Assembly (NCBI GenBank): GCA_947462695.1
Contig: CANHQC010000004.1
Span: forward strand, 1 to 18,578
Direction: 5' to 3'
DNA from: Flavobacteriales bacterium
GTDB taxonomy: Bacteria > Bacteroidota > Bacteroidia > Flavobacteriales_D > Crocinitomicaceae
DNA: 18,578 nt
This document shows positions 6,852 through 14,400 of the stretch, piece after piece. The notes under the pieces are model-generated. The model saw nothing but the letters and a program-made list of their open reading frames with translations. It did not search any database and was not told the DNA's origin. Positions within the stretch are counted from its first letter, which is position 1. The number at the start of each line of letters is the position of its first letter. A program made the position numbers and the translations under genes.

Positions 6852-7601
6852 ATGGCAGGAGCTGCATCAAAAAAAGAGGTATCAGTAGCAGAAAAGCTAG
6901 ACGCATTGTTTGAATTGCAAAAAATTGATTCTGAGATCGATAGAATTCGTACGATTCGTGGCGAGCTACCTTTGGAGGTACAGGATCTTGAAGATGAATT
7001 AAGTGGATTGGAAACGCGTATATCCAAAATCCAAGAAGAGATGAAGGAACTCGACACTGAGATCCTTGACCGCAAGAATGCTACGAAAGATGCTGAAACA
7101 GCTATCTCAAAGTATAAAGAACAACAAAATAATGTGCGCAATAACCGCGAATTCGAATCGTTGGCGAAGGAAATTGAATTTCAGGAATTAGAAATCAAAC
7201 TTCACGATAAAAAGTCGAAAGAAGCGAAAGTTAGAATTGCGAACAAGAAAGAATTGCTAGACGAAGCGACCGAAAGACTGTCATTCCGCCAAGTTGATTT
7301 TAAAGCAAAGCAAGCTGAATTAAACGAGATCGTTGGTGAAACGCAGAAAGAAGAGGACGAGCTTATCAAGCGTTCTGAGGAAGCGAAGAAGAAGATTGAT
7401 GAACGATTAGTTTTTGCATACAACAGATTACGTGGAAATGCCAAAAATGGTCTTTCTGTTGTTCCTGTTGATCGCGACGCTTGTGGCGGTTGCTTTAATA
7501 AAATTCCACCTCAGCGACAGTTAGACATTCAATCCAAAAAGAAAGTAATCGTTTGCGAACATTGTGGCCGTATTTTGGTTCCTACAACAATCGAAGATTA
7601 A
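6852..7601 (+). CDS. Coiled-coil protein with C4 zinc ribbon (DUF164/CT398-like)
   Basis: The 249-residue product is a long alpha-helical hairpin from about 10 to 195, dense in Glu and Lys with heptad spacing. A short zinc ribbon follows with C211-x2-C214 and C235-x2-C238. This is the architecture of the C4-type zinc ribbon family that includes Chlamydia CT398 and Helicobacter HP0958/FlgZ. Those proteins bind RNA or RpoN. CGGCFNKIPPQ before the second Cys pair is the family's usual signature. The ATG lies two bases after the NIF3 stop, so it is the last gene of the operon that begins with the ChaN-like gene. A terminator follows. Its partner here is unknown; a flagellar role is not implied. 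Confidence 0.88.
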   Translation: MAGAASKKEVSVAEKLDALFELQKIDSEIDRIRTIRGELPLEVQDLEDELSGLETRISKIQEEMKELDTEILDRKNATKDAETAISKYKEQQNNVRNNREFESLAKEIEFQELEIKLHDKKSKEAKVRIANKKELLDEATERLSFRQVDFKAKQAELNEIVGETQKEEDELIKRSEEAKKKIDERLVFAYNRLRGNAKNGLSVVPVDRDACGGCFNKIPPQRQLDIQSKKKVIVCEHCGRILVPTTIED

Positions 7602-7607
7602 TTATAT

Positions 7608-7636
7608 CGTCGTAACGTTGAACCGAAACGACGGTT
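7608..7636 (+). other. Two mutually exclusive small hairpins downstream of the zinc-ribbon gene
   Basis: CGTCGT (7608-7613) can pair with ACGACG (7628-7633). Alternatively AACCG (7621-7625) can pair with CGGTT (7632-7636). The two share bases and cannot form together. They lie between the stop at 7601 and the terminator hairpin starting at 7649. Confidence 0.35.
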
Positions 7637-7648
7637 AGAAAATAAGGT

Positions 7649-7680
7649 AAGAGGCGGTCTTCATGACAGCCTCTTTTTTT
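7649..7680 (+). terminator. Intrinsic terminator after the NIF3/zinc-ribbon operon
   Basis: AAGAGGCGGTC pairs with GACAGCCTCTT around a TTCAT loop, with one internal G/A mismatch. The stem is followed by a run of seven T residues. It separates the operon from the helicase gene that starts at 7705. Confidence 0.85.
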
Positions 7681-7704
7681 GCTTAATAATGAACGTTTTG
7701 CCTT

Positions 7705-8931
7705 ATGAAGTTTTCAGACTATTACATTGATCAAACTCTAAAATCAGCGTTAGAAGAGCTTGGATTTAAACGTCCAACTGACATTCAGTTCAAGGCAATT
7801 CAGCCCATTTTAGACGGTGAGGATGTGATGGCAGTAGCCCAAACGGGAACAGGTAAAACAGCGGCATTTGTTATTCCTGTACTTCAAAAATTGATCAAAA
7901 AATCGAGGAAAGATTATAAGGGTGTGCGTTGTTTGGTTATGGTACCGACACGTGAGTTGGCAAAACAAATAGCAGCTGTCTTTCAATCGATTGGAAAACA
8001 AACGCCGATTAAAACCTTTGCTTTAATTGGCGGTGTTGAGCAAGAGCAACAAATACGTACACTTAAAAATGGTATAGACGTGTTAGTCACCACACCTGGT
8101 AGGATGTTTGATTTAATTAGTCAAGGTGCACTCGATGTTTCCAAAGCTGATACACTTGTTTTGGATGAAGCCGATTTGATGTTGGATTTCGGTTTTGCTA
8201 AGGACATTAAGGATGTGTTGAAGTTTTTACCAAAGCATCGGCAAACGCTCTTTTTTACAGCTACGATATCCACAAAGTTGAAACGAATGGCTTATGACGT
8301 AGTTAAAAATCCAATTCGCATTCAGTTATCACCTAAAAATCCAGTGGCAAAGACAATTGATCATGCCGTTGCATTTGTTGAAATGGATGACAAGCGTTTT
8401 TTCCTTGAAAACATGTTAAACGAATACCCGGAATATCGGTTTATTGTGTTCGTTCGGACTAAGGTTCGCGTGGAACGAGTTGTTGCAGCTATGGAGCGCG
8501 TTGGTATCCATACGGAAGCGCTGCATGGTGGCGTTGAGCAAAAGGCTCGATTTGTTATTCTCGATCGATTTCGAACAAGTGAAAATAGAGTGCTTGTCAC
8601 AACAGATGTGGCAGCCAGAGGGATAGATATACCATCAGTTGATTATGTTATTAATTACGATTTGCCGGATGAATCAGAGAATTACGTTCACCGATGCGGT
8701 CGAACTGGTCGGGGAAATAACAGAGGACAAGCTTTATCCTTCTGTAGTGAACTTGAAATTCCACTTTTAGAGGCAATCGAGGAATATACGGGAGAGTCAA
8801 TTGTGCGTTATGAGCTGCATCCAGATGAATACAAGCAAATTATTGAAGACGCTGAAGATCCTGGTCATGACTGGAAAAAGCTAATTTCTGAAGCAAATAA
8901 AGAAGATGGAACTGAAGATCGTTGGGATTAG
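7705..8931 (+). CDS. DEAD-box ATP-dependent RNA helicase (RhlE-like)
   Basis: The 408-residue protein has the full DEAD-box set in order: the Q motif with F21 and Q28, AQTGTGKT (45-52), PTRELA (81-86), TPGR (130-133), DEAD (154-157), TAT (185-187), TTDVAARGID (299-308) and HRCGRTGR (329-336). Motif III reads TAT instead of the usual SAT, a conservative change. The core is followed by only about 70 acidic residues, without the long basic Arg/Gly-rich tail of many RhlE or CsdA proteins. RNA binding must therefore come mainly from the core. Likely roles are ribosome assembly, RNA decay or cold adaptation. It is transcribed alone, behind a terminator, and faces a convergent gene. No clear terminator follows it in 8932-9024. 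Confidence 0.95.
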   Translation: MKFSDYYIDQTLKSALEELGFKRPTDIQFKAIQPILDGEDVMAVAQTGTGKTAAFVIPVLQKLIKKSRKDYKGVRCLVMVPTRELAKQIAAVFQSIGKQTPIKTFALIGGVEQEQQIRTLKNGIDVLVTTPGRMFDLISQGALDVSKADTLVLDEADLMLDFGFAKDIKDVLKFLPKHRQTLFFTATISTKLKRMAYDVVKNPIRIQLSPKNPVAKTIDHAVAFVEMDDKRFFLENMLNEYPEYRFIVFVRTKVRVERVVAAMERVGIHTEALHGGVEQKARFVILDRFRTSENRVLVTTDVAARGIDIPSVDYVINYDLPDESENYVHRCGRTGRGNNRGQALSFCSELEIPLLEAIEEYTGESIVRYELHPDEYKQIIEDAEDPGHDWKKLISEANKEDGTEDRWD

Positions 8932-9024
8932 TCAGCTTTGATTTCCTAAGTAAAATGAATTCTTGTGATCACTATAGATAAACTGACTAATAAAAACAGG
9001 TCGATCAGAGAACAATTTTAGTGG

Positions 9025-9390
9025 TCAAATGAACTCATCTAATAGTCGTTTTTTCTTTTTGTCAATGGTGTTGATAAGAACCAGACAGATTAACTCCAAC
9101 GCAATTAAAACTATCAATATAACGAGGGCATAATTGTCTTGAAATCGGTCTGGTGAAAAAAGTGCAACCAGAAATCGAATAAACCCAGACAAGATGAGGT
9201 AGGATGTGGCTCCAATTTTTAGGGGAAGAATACTTGTCGATTGAAAAACATATGTCAGAAGTAGTCCACTTGACAAGATGTTAACGTTCGAAATCACCAT
9301 GTGAAAGGTTGAGTATCCAGAAAGTATGATTCCGGCAAGCGTATTGGCAATTACAATAATCGCCGTAATTAGGATGGAAGTTCTGACCAT
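9025..9390 (-). CDS. Hypothetical four-helix membrane protein downstream of murB
   Basis: The 121-residue product is almost entirely membrane-embedded. Hydrophobic segments lie at about 4-24, 30-50, 56-77 and 86-106, followed by a short basic tail (DKKKKRLLDEF) that should sit in the cytoplasm. I recognise no family or catalytic motif. It begins 30 bases after the murB stop on the same strand and is probably co-transcribed with it. The shape resembles many small four-helix proteins of unknown function; a peptidoglycan role is only suggested by position. Confidence 0.65.
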   Translation of the reverse strand: MVRTSILITAIIVIANTLAGIILSGYSTFHMVISNVNILSSGLLLTYVFQSTSILPLKIGATSYLILSGFIRFLVALFSPDRFQDNYALVILIVLIALELICLVLINTIDKKKKRLLDEFI

Positions 9391-9420
9391 TGTTTAAACA
9401 GGCTAATGATTGGCACAATA

Positions 9421-10431
9421 TTACAAGATATTTACTTCTCTTTCCAAGCTAACACCAAACATTTGCTTAACATCGTCTAAAATTCGCTGAGAAAGCTCGA
9501 AAATCTCTTTGCCTGTTGCTCCTCCAAAATTTACTAGGACAAGCGCTTGCTTTTCATGAACACCGCAGTTTCCAATGCGCTTTCCTTTCCAGCCAGCCTT
9601 TTCTATAAGCCATCCAGCTGCCAATTTCTTTTGGTTTTTTTCAGCCGTATCATAAACAGGGGCGTCAGGATACTGATTTAAAATGGTCAGAGCAATTTCT
9701 TCAGATACAACTGGGTTTTTGAAGAAGCTACCTGCATTTCCTAAAACAGCAGGATCTGGAAGTTTGCTTGAACGAATGGCAATTACCGCATCAGACACGT
9801 CTTTGATGGTAGGAGAGGTTATCCCCATCTCGTTGATTTGAGTTTCTATTGCGCCGTATTTGGTATTTACTTCAGGATGTTTTGTCAACGTAAATCGGAC
9901 CGTTAAAATAATGTATTGATCTTTCAGCTTACGTTTAAATACACTCTCTCTGTAACCAAATTCACATGCCTCTTTCGAAAAAGTTTTAACACTTCCATCA
10001 GCAATACAAAAAGCATCCAGCGAATGAAATACATCTTTAATTTCCACGCCATAGGCGCCAATATTTTGCATTGGACTTGCACCAACACTTCCAGGGATTA
10101 AACTTAGGTTTTCAATACCTCCCCAGCCATTGTTCACGCAGAACATAACAAATTCATGCCATACCTCACCTGCACCACATTCAACAACTACATAGTTATC
10201 TGTTTCTTCCGTTATGGTGATTCCTTTGATTTCGTTTTTTAAAACCAGCGCGTCGATATCTTTTGTAGCTAACAAGTTACTACCTCCACCAAGCACAAGT
10301 AATGAACGATTAGGAAAGGAGTTAATGACCGTTGACAAACGTTCAACTGAATCAAAACGAGCGAATTCAGAGGCAATAGCGTTTACCCCGAATGTAGTAT
10401 ATTCCGAAAGGTCTATCGATTGTTGAATCAT
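9421..10431 (-). CDS. murB: UDP-N-acetylenolpyruvoylglucosamine reductase
   Basis: MurB reduces the enolpyruvyl group of UDP-GlcNAc-enolpyruvate to UDP-N-acetylmuramate with NADPH and FAD, the second committed step of peptidoglycan synthesis in the cytoplasm. The 336-residue protein has the FAD-binding blocks VLGGGSNLL (about 46-54) and LIPGSVGASPMQNIGAYGVE (111-130). It has Y160-R161 in the FGYRESVF block, the proton donor S235 in NAGSFFKNP, and a C-terminal LEREV where the catalytic Glu (probably E332) lies. The FGYR loop and length place it in the E. coli-like type I group. It is divergent from menI, with about 108 bases between the two starts. The gene for a small membrane protein follows on the same strand. 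Confidence 0.96.
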   Translation of the reverse strand: MIQQSIDLSEYTTFGVNAIASEFARFDSVERLSTVINSFPNRSLLVLGGGSNLLATKDIDALVLKNEIKGITITEETDNYVVVECGAGEVWHEFVMFCVNNGWGGIENLSLIPGSVGASPMQNIGAYGVEIKDVFHSLDAFCIADGSVKTFSKEACEFGYRESVFKRKLKDQYIILTVRFTLTKHPEVNTKYGAIETQINEMGITSPTIKDVSDAVIAIRSSKLPDPAVLGNAGSFFKNPVVSEEIALTILNQYPDAPVYDTAEKNQKKLAAGWLIEKAGWKGKRIGNCGVHEKQALVLVNFGGATGKEIFELSQRILDDVKQMFGVSLEREVNIL

Positions 10432-10452
10432 GCGTTAAAGGTACAATTTCTA

Positions 10453-10476
10453 AACAAGTTTGTCCACCGACTTGTT
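10453..10476. repeat. Inverted repeat in the murB-menI divergent region
   Basis: AACAAGT (10453-10459) and ACTTGTT (10470-10476) form a seven-base inverted repeat with a ten-base spacer. The second arm runs into a perfect TTGATCAA palindrome at 10475-10482. The position between divergent starts suits an operator for a dimeric regulator, but no regulator gene is nearby. Confidence 0.35.
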
Positions 10477-10528
10477 GATCAAACGAAAGTTTAACAGTAT
10501 TAAATCTTCACAGCGCTTGAGAAATTAA

Positions 10529-10536
10529 TATTTTTG
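10529..10536 (+). promoter_or_regulatory. Candidate -7 promoter element of the menI-menF-menD operon
   Basis: TATTTTTG fits the Bacteroidota TAnnTTTG -7 consensus and ends only three bases before the menI ATG at 10540. A TTC, one change from the TTG of the -33 element, lies 19 bases upstream at 10507-10509. The predicted transcript would begin at or next to the start codon. Confidence 0.45.
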
Positions 10537-10539
10537 CCT

Positions 10540-10959
10540 ATGCCGTTTAAGTCCATAACAATTGATCAAATCAATGCATTTAATCCGAATACGCTAATGG
10601 AGCAACTTGGAATAAAATGTATAGAAATAGGCGAAGATTATTTGGTTGCGTCTATGCCTGTAGATAGCCGAACAAAACAACCTATGGGACTTCTTCATGG
10701 CGGAGCGAGTGCGGCATTAATTGAAAGTATAGGCTCCATGGGATCTGCACTGCTGCTTGATTTGGAGAAATTCACACCTGTTGGATTAGAAATAAACGCG
10801 AATCACGTTGGGGGTATTCGAGCTGGAGAGGTTCACGCCAAGGGTAGATTAATTCATGAGGGAAAAAGAACGCATCTTTGGCAGGTTGATATTACCGACT
10901 CATCATCAAATAAATTGGTTTGTACGGGCCGTTTAACGGTAATGATTATTCCTAAATAA
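10540..10959 (+). CDS. menI: Hotdog-fold thioesterase, probable DHNA-CoA thioesterase
   Basis: The 139-residue protein has a single hotdog domain. It closely resembles E. coli MenI/YdiI in the stretches MPVDSRTKQPMGLLHGGAS, ESIGS and GLEINANHV. Counted from the ATG at 10540, H53 and E62 are the expected oxyanion and catalytic residues. MenI hydrolyses 1,4-dihydroxy-2-naphthoyl-CoA to the free acid before prenylation by MenA. The neighbours menF and menD strongly support this over a generic PaaI thioesterase. I chose the ATG at 10540 because the in-frame TTG at 10534 overlaps the candidate -7 element. It is the first gene of a long cluster, and menF starts seven bases after its stop. Confidence 0.87.
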   Translation: MPFKSITIDQINAFNPNTLMEQLGIKCIEIGEDYLVASMPVDSRTKQPMGLLHGGASAALIESIGSMGSALLLDLEKFTPVGLEINANHVGGIRAGEVHAKGRLIHEGKRTHLWQVDITDSSSNKLVCTGRLTVMIIPK

Positions 10960-10966
10960 TTCGATT

Positions 10967-11926
10967 ATGTTGATGTATCGATTTCCTGGAGAAGAGGTTG
11001 TGCGTAAAAAGGGCAGGTTTCGAGAAGTTACATCGTTTTCTGAAATTACCGAAGGATTCGTCGTAAAACCCTTCGGTGATCTGGGTGTTTTTTTATTTCA
11101 AGAAAATGAAAATGAGCCCGATGAATGGTTTGAATCCGATCGTCCGATTGCAACAGATAAAGAAACGTATATTCAATCAGCTTCTTCTGCAATGAATGAA
11201 CTACAGACAGGCAAGTTGCAAAAAGTAGTTATTTCCAGAATCAAGTCAACAGCCTTTGATTTTACCTCTGTTCAAGAAGTTTTTAAGCGATTGGAAGAGG
11301 CCTATCCTAATGCTTTCGTTTACTTGCTTTCATCACCACTTCTAGGGACATGGCTAGGCGCATCACCTGAAATTTTATTAAACCGCGATGCAAAACAGTT
11401 TTTTATTTCCTCATTAGCCGGAACAAAAAAAGCATTGGATGTTAGTGAATGGAGAGGTAAAGAGGTACACGAGCAGCAACTAGTTACGGAATACATTACG
11501 TCTTTACTAGGAGAAATGCAAGTAACCAACTTTCAAGTGAAAGGCCCGAAAGATTTAATTGCAGGTCCTGTAAAACATTTGTTTACTGAATTTACAGGTG
11601 AAACCATACTAAGTTCAGCTCACATGTTAGATAAATTGCATCCAACACCCGCAGTTGCCGGATTACCGAAAAAAGAGGCGTTAGATTTTATTCGTGAGCA
11701 TGAGCAACACAACCGCGATCTTTATGCAGGAATAATCGGGTATTATTCTCAAGAAGTTACTTCTTTATATGTGAATCTTAGGTGTGCTCAATTATTTCGA
11801 AATCAAGCATTTCTCTATTTAGGAGGAGGGTTAACAGCTCAGTCAAATGTAGAAGAGGAATGGCAGGAAACAGAAAACAAAGCTAAAACCCTCGAAAAGA
11901 TCTTCCAATTAACTAGTTTTACCTAA
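10967..11926 (+). CDS. menF: Isochorismate synthase
   Basis: The enzyme converts chorismate to isochorismate with Mg, the entry step to menaquinone. The 319-residue protein holds the chorismate-binding core: K86 in LQKVVISR as the likely general base, GASPEILL at 131-138, SSLAGTKK at about 148-155, KHLFTEFTG (203-211), LHPTPAVAGLPKKEAL (224-239), and the Glu-rich EEEWQETENK near the end that carries Mg ligands. It is clearly shorter than E. coli MenF (431 residues), with only about 60 residues before the core; short forms are usual in Bacteroidota. Position directly before menD (TAATG overlap of one base) separates it from anthranilate or aminodeoxychorismate synthases. Confidence 0.9.
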   Translation: MLMYRFPGEEVVRKKGRFREVTSFSEITEGFVVKPFGDLGVFLFQENENEPDEWFESDRPIATDKETYIQSASSAMNELQTGKLQKVVISRIKSTAFDFTSVQEVFKRLEEAYPNAFVYLLSSPLLGTWLGASPEILLNRDAKQFFISSLAGTKKALDVSEWRGKEVHEQQLVTEYITSLLGEMQVTNFQVKGPKDLIAGPVKHLFTEFTGETILSSAHMLDKLHPTPAVAGLPKKEALDFIREHEQHNRDLYAGIIGYYSQEVTSLYVNLRCAQLFRNQAFLYLGGGLTAQSNVEEEWQETENKAKTLEKIFQLTSFT

Positions 11927-13629
11927 TGATTTCGAGTGATAAAAAGGTTGTACAGCTTCTTTTGGAACTATGTGTTTCGAAAGGAGTTCGAAAAGTGGTT
12001 TTTTCACCAGGTTCTCGAAATGCACCCCTTGCTATCGCAGCTGATTATCACCCTGAAATAGAAACATTCGTTATACATGATGAGCGAAGCGCTGCTTTTT
12101 TTGCGTTGGGATTGTCGCAGCAATTGAATGAACCCGTTGCAATCTGTTGCACATCGGGATCAGCACCTGCAAATTATTACCCCGCTGTCGTTGAAGCCTA
12201 CTACCAGCAAATTCCATTAATTGTGCTATCTGCAGATCGTCCTGAAGAATGGATAGATCAAGGTGATGGCCAAACCATTCGACAAAGGGGAATGTTTGGT
12301 CAACATGCAAGAGCCTTTGTTCAGCTTTCAGATAAAGGGATGGATGAAAATGACGAGTGGTTCGTTCAGCGTGAACTGTCTGCAGCATTTGCAGAAGGAT
12401 TAGACAGTTGGAAAGGTCCTGTACACATAAATGTCGCTTTTTCTGAACCTCTCTACAATTCAATAGAGATTGATCGTCCGAAAATCAAGCGATTGAATCT
12501 ATTTAAAGGAAAATTTGAATTAGACAGTCATTTGATTGACGAGTGGTACAAAGCCATGAAATGCGAAAAGAAGATGGTTATAATCGGCCAACTTCCACCT
12601 TCACCACGTTTTAATGCAGCCTTGGAGGAGCTTTCAAAAGATCCTTCAATTGTTTTTTTGGTTGAAAACACTGCGAATGTCAAAGGTCAATTATTCGTGC
12701 ATTCCATCGATCGCATGTTGGCAACGATTAAACCTGAAGAAATAGATGAATTTCGTCCTGATGTAGTTATTTCTTTTGGTGGAGCTATTGTATCAAAACG
12801 GATTAAGACATTTTTGAGAGAGTCAAATTTGAAAAGCCATTGGCGAATTGGAGTTGGATTTCCTTTTATGGATACCTTTCAACAACTCACGCATTCTGTT
12901 CTAGCTAATCCGGAAGATTTCTTGCATGCCGTAAATCAATTGTCAGTTGATCGGGTGAATAGCAATTTTGCAGGTTGTTGGAAAAAGCGCGATTTCTTGG
13001 CTCAAGAGGTAGGCGATGCCTTTGCTGAAACATGTGATTTTTCAGATTTAAAGGCTATTAAGCGTGTACTTGACTTCCTTCCTGAGTTGTCCCATTTACA
13101 TATGTCCAATAGCTCGATTGTTCGCTATTTTCAGTTGTTTGATCCAATTCATTCCGTCACCTTTTGGAGTAACCGAGGCACGAGTGGAATTGACGGTTCT
13201 TCGAGTACAGCAGTAGGAGCAGCAGTAGCAAATCCGAATCAACTGCATGTACTTGTAACTGGTGATGTGTCATTTTTCTATGATAGTAATGCCTTGTGGA
13301 ATGCGTACTTGCCAAGTAATTTGAGGATAATATTAGTGAACAATGGGGGGGGAGGTATTTTTCGAATAATTGACGGGGCAAGTTCCTCGCCACAAACATC
13401 GACATATTTTGAAGCTCAACACCAACAATCTGCCGAGTATATTGCGAAAACGTTTGACATTGATTACAGTTCCATTCATTCGGAGGATGAGTTTGAAAAT
13501 AGTATGAAGGTGTTTTATCAGATTGATGCGACTAATCGACCTAAACTAATTGAAGTTTTTACTCCACGAGATCAAAACCATTTGGTTTTGAAGGAATTTT
13601 TCAACGTGGTTTCCGAACGCTTTCAATAA
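11926..13629 (+). CDS. menD: SEPHCHC synthase (2-succinyl-5-enolpyruvyl-6-hydroxy-3-cyclohexene-1-carboxylate synthase)
   Basis: MenD joins isochorismate to 2-oxoglutarate using thiamine diphosphate. The 567-residue protein has the family's N-terminal FSPGSRNAPLAIA (26-38), the ThDP-activating E53 in HDERSAAFFALG, CTSGSAPANYYPAVVEA and LSADRPEEW. The C-terminal ThDP/Mg motif starts at GDV (446-448) and ends at N472-N473, followed by GGGGIFRII. Length matches the family. Its ATG shares one base with the menF stop. The NNGGGG loop is encoded by a run of eight G at 13345-13352. No menB, menC, menE or menA follows, so the pathway is completed elsewhere in the genome. Confidence 0.96.
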   Translation: MISSDKKVVQLLLELCVSKGVRKVVFSPGSRNAPLAIAADYHPEIETFVIHDERSAAFFALGLSQQLNEPVAICCTSGSAPANYYPAVVEAYYQQIPLIVLSADRPEEWIDQGDGQTIRQRGMFGQHARAFVQLSDKGMDENDEWFVQRELSAAFAEGLDSWKGPVHINVAFSEPLYNSIEIDRPKIKRLNLFKGKFELDSHLIDEWYKAMKCEKKMVIIGQLPPSPRFNAALEELSKDPSIVFLVENTANVKGQLFVHSIDRMLATIKPEEIDEFRPDVVISFGGAIVSKRIKTFLRESNLKSHWRIGVGFPFMDTFQQLTHSVLANPEDFLHAVNQLSVDRVNSNFAGCWKKRDFLAQEVGDAFAETCDFSDLKAIKRVLDFLPELSHLHMSNSSIVRYFQLFDPIHSVTFWSNRGTSGIDGSSSTAVGAAVANPNQLHVLVTGDVSFFYDSNALWNAYLPSNLRIILVNNGGGGIFRIIDGASSSPQTSTYFEAQHQQSAEYIAKTFDIDYSSIHSEDEFENSMKVFYQIDATNRPKLIEVFTPRDQNHLVLKEFFNVVSERFQ

Positions 13630-13656
13630 ATAGTATTTTTACAAAAAAAAATTAAT

Positions 13657-14400
13657 ATGGATTTTTCAGCTTTATTGACTTGGGACGGGCTTGTATATTT
13701 AGTGATTCTTTCACTTCTTGAAATCGTCCTTGGAATTGATAATATTATTTTTATCAGTATTGTAACAGATAAATTACCCGCTGATTCAAAGCGAAAAGCA
13801 CGAAATATCGGGTTGATATTAGCGCTGGTTGTCCGATTGTTTTTACTAAGTGTCGTGGCTTGGATTATGGGCATGACAAAGCCATTATTTAGCGTGTTGG
13901 ATGTTGATTTTTCTGGTCAAAGCTTGGTTTTATTGATAGGAGGACTTTTTCTCATCTACAAAAGTACTACTGAAATGCACAATAGTGTCAAGGGGCACCA
14001 TGAAGTTAAATCATCAAAATCTAAAGGTATCGCATCAGTTATCGGTCAGATAATAATGATCGATATCGTGTTTAGTTTCGATTCCATTATTTCTGCAATA
14101 GGTATGACAAATGGTATGAAAGAGGAAATTAATGCTGATCCATTGATTATTATTTATGCAGCCATTATCGTTTCAATGATTGTTATGCTCAGTTTCGCAA
14201 AGCAAATCAGTGATTTCATTACGAATAGACCGACAATTAAAATGATCGCTTTAGGTTTTTTAGTAACAATCGGGGTAATTCTTGTGGCAGAAGCGTTCGG
14301 TCAACATGTGCCAAAAGGCTATATCTACTTTGCAATGGTTTATGCGCTGATTGTTGAGTTTCTGAATATTCGAATGCGTAAGAATAAGGGGGTGGAATAA
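13657..14400 (+). CDS. TerC-family integral membrane protein
   Basis: The 247-residue protein has about seven hydrophobic helices and the two family signatures: ILSLLEIVLGIDNIIFISI at 17-35 and DIVFSFDSI at 136-144. The acidic residues within these helices (E22, D28, D136 and D142) are the proposed metal-binding sites. TerC proteins (PF03741) have been linked to tellurite resistance and, in the Alx/MeeF/MeeY group, to manganese export and metal loading of secreted enzymes. A manganese or metal-efflux role is therefore more likely than tellurite resistance. No ter stress genes are nearby. It starts 27 bases after menD and ends with a TAATG overlap into the next gene, so it belongs to the same dense gene string. 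Confidence 0.9.
   Translation: MDFSALLTWDGLVYLVILSLLEIVLGIDNIIFISIVTDKLPADSKRKARNIGLILALVVRLFLLSVVAWIMGMTKPLFSVLDVDFSGQSLVLLIGGLFLIYKSTTEMHNSVKGHHEVKSSKSKGIASVIGQIIMIDIVFSFDSIISAIGMTNGMKEEINADPLIIIYAAIIVSMIVMLSFAKQISDFITNRPTIKMIALGFLVTIGVILVAEAFGQHVPKGYIYFAMVYALIVEFLNIRMRKNKGVE

Noticed and set aside
6836..7141. Minus-strand 101-residue Ser-rich frame over the zinc-ribbon gene
   Set aside because: The Ser and Phe richness is the expected shadow of Glu/Lys codons in the coiled-coil gene on the other strand.
8932..9024. Terminator between the convergent helicase and membrane-protein genes
   Set aside because: A GTGATCAC palindrome and short repeats exist, but no stem followed by a T tract is present on either strand.
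12071..12463. 130-residue minus-strand frame inside menD
   Set aside because: It is antisense to a highly conserved part of menD, and its translation shows no domain or sensible composition.
13657..14400. TerC as evidence of a tellurite resistance island
   Set aside because: No terB, terD, terE or terZ genes are present, the composition matches its neighbours, and it is embedded in a housekeeping string.
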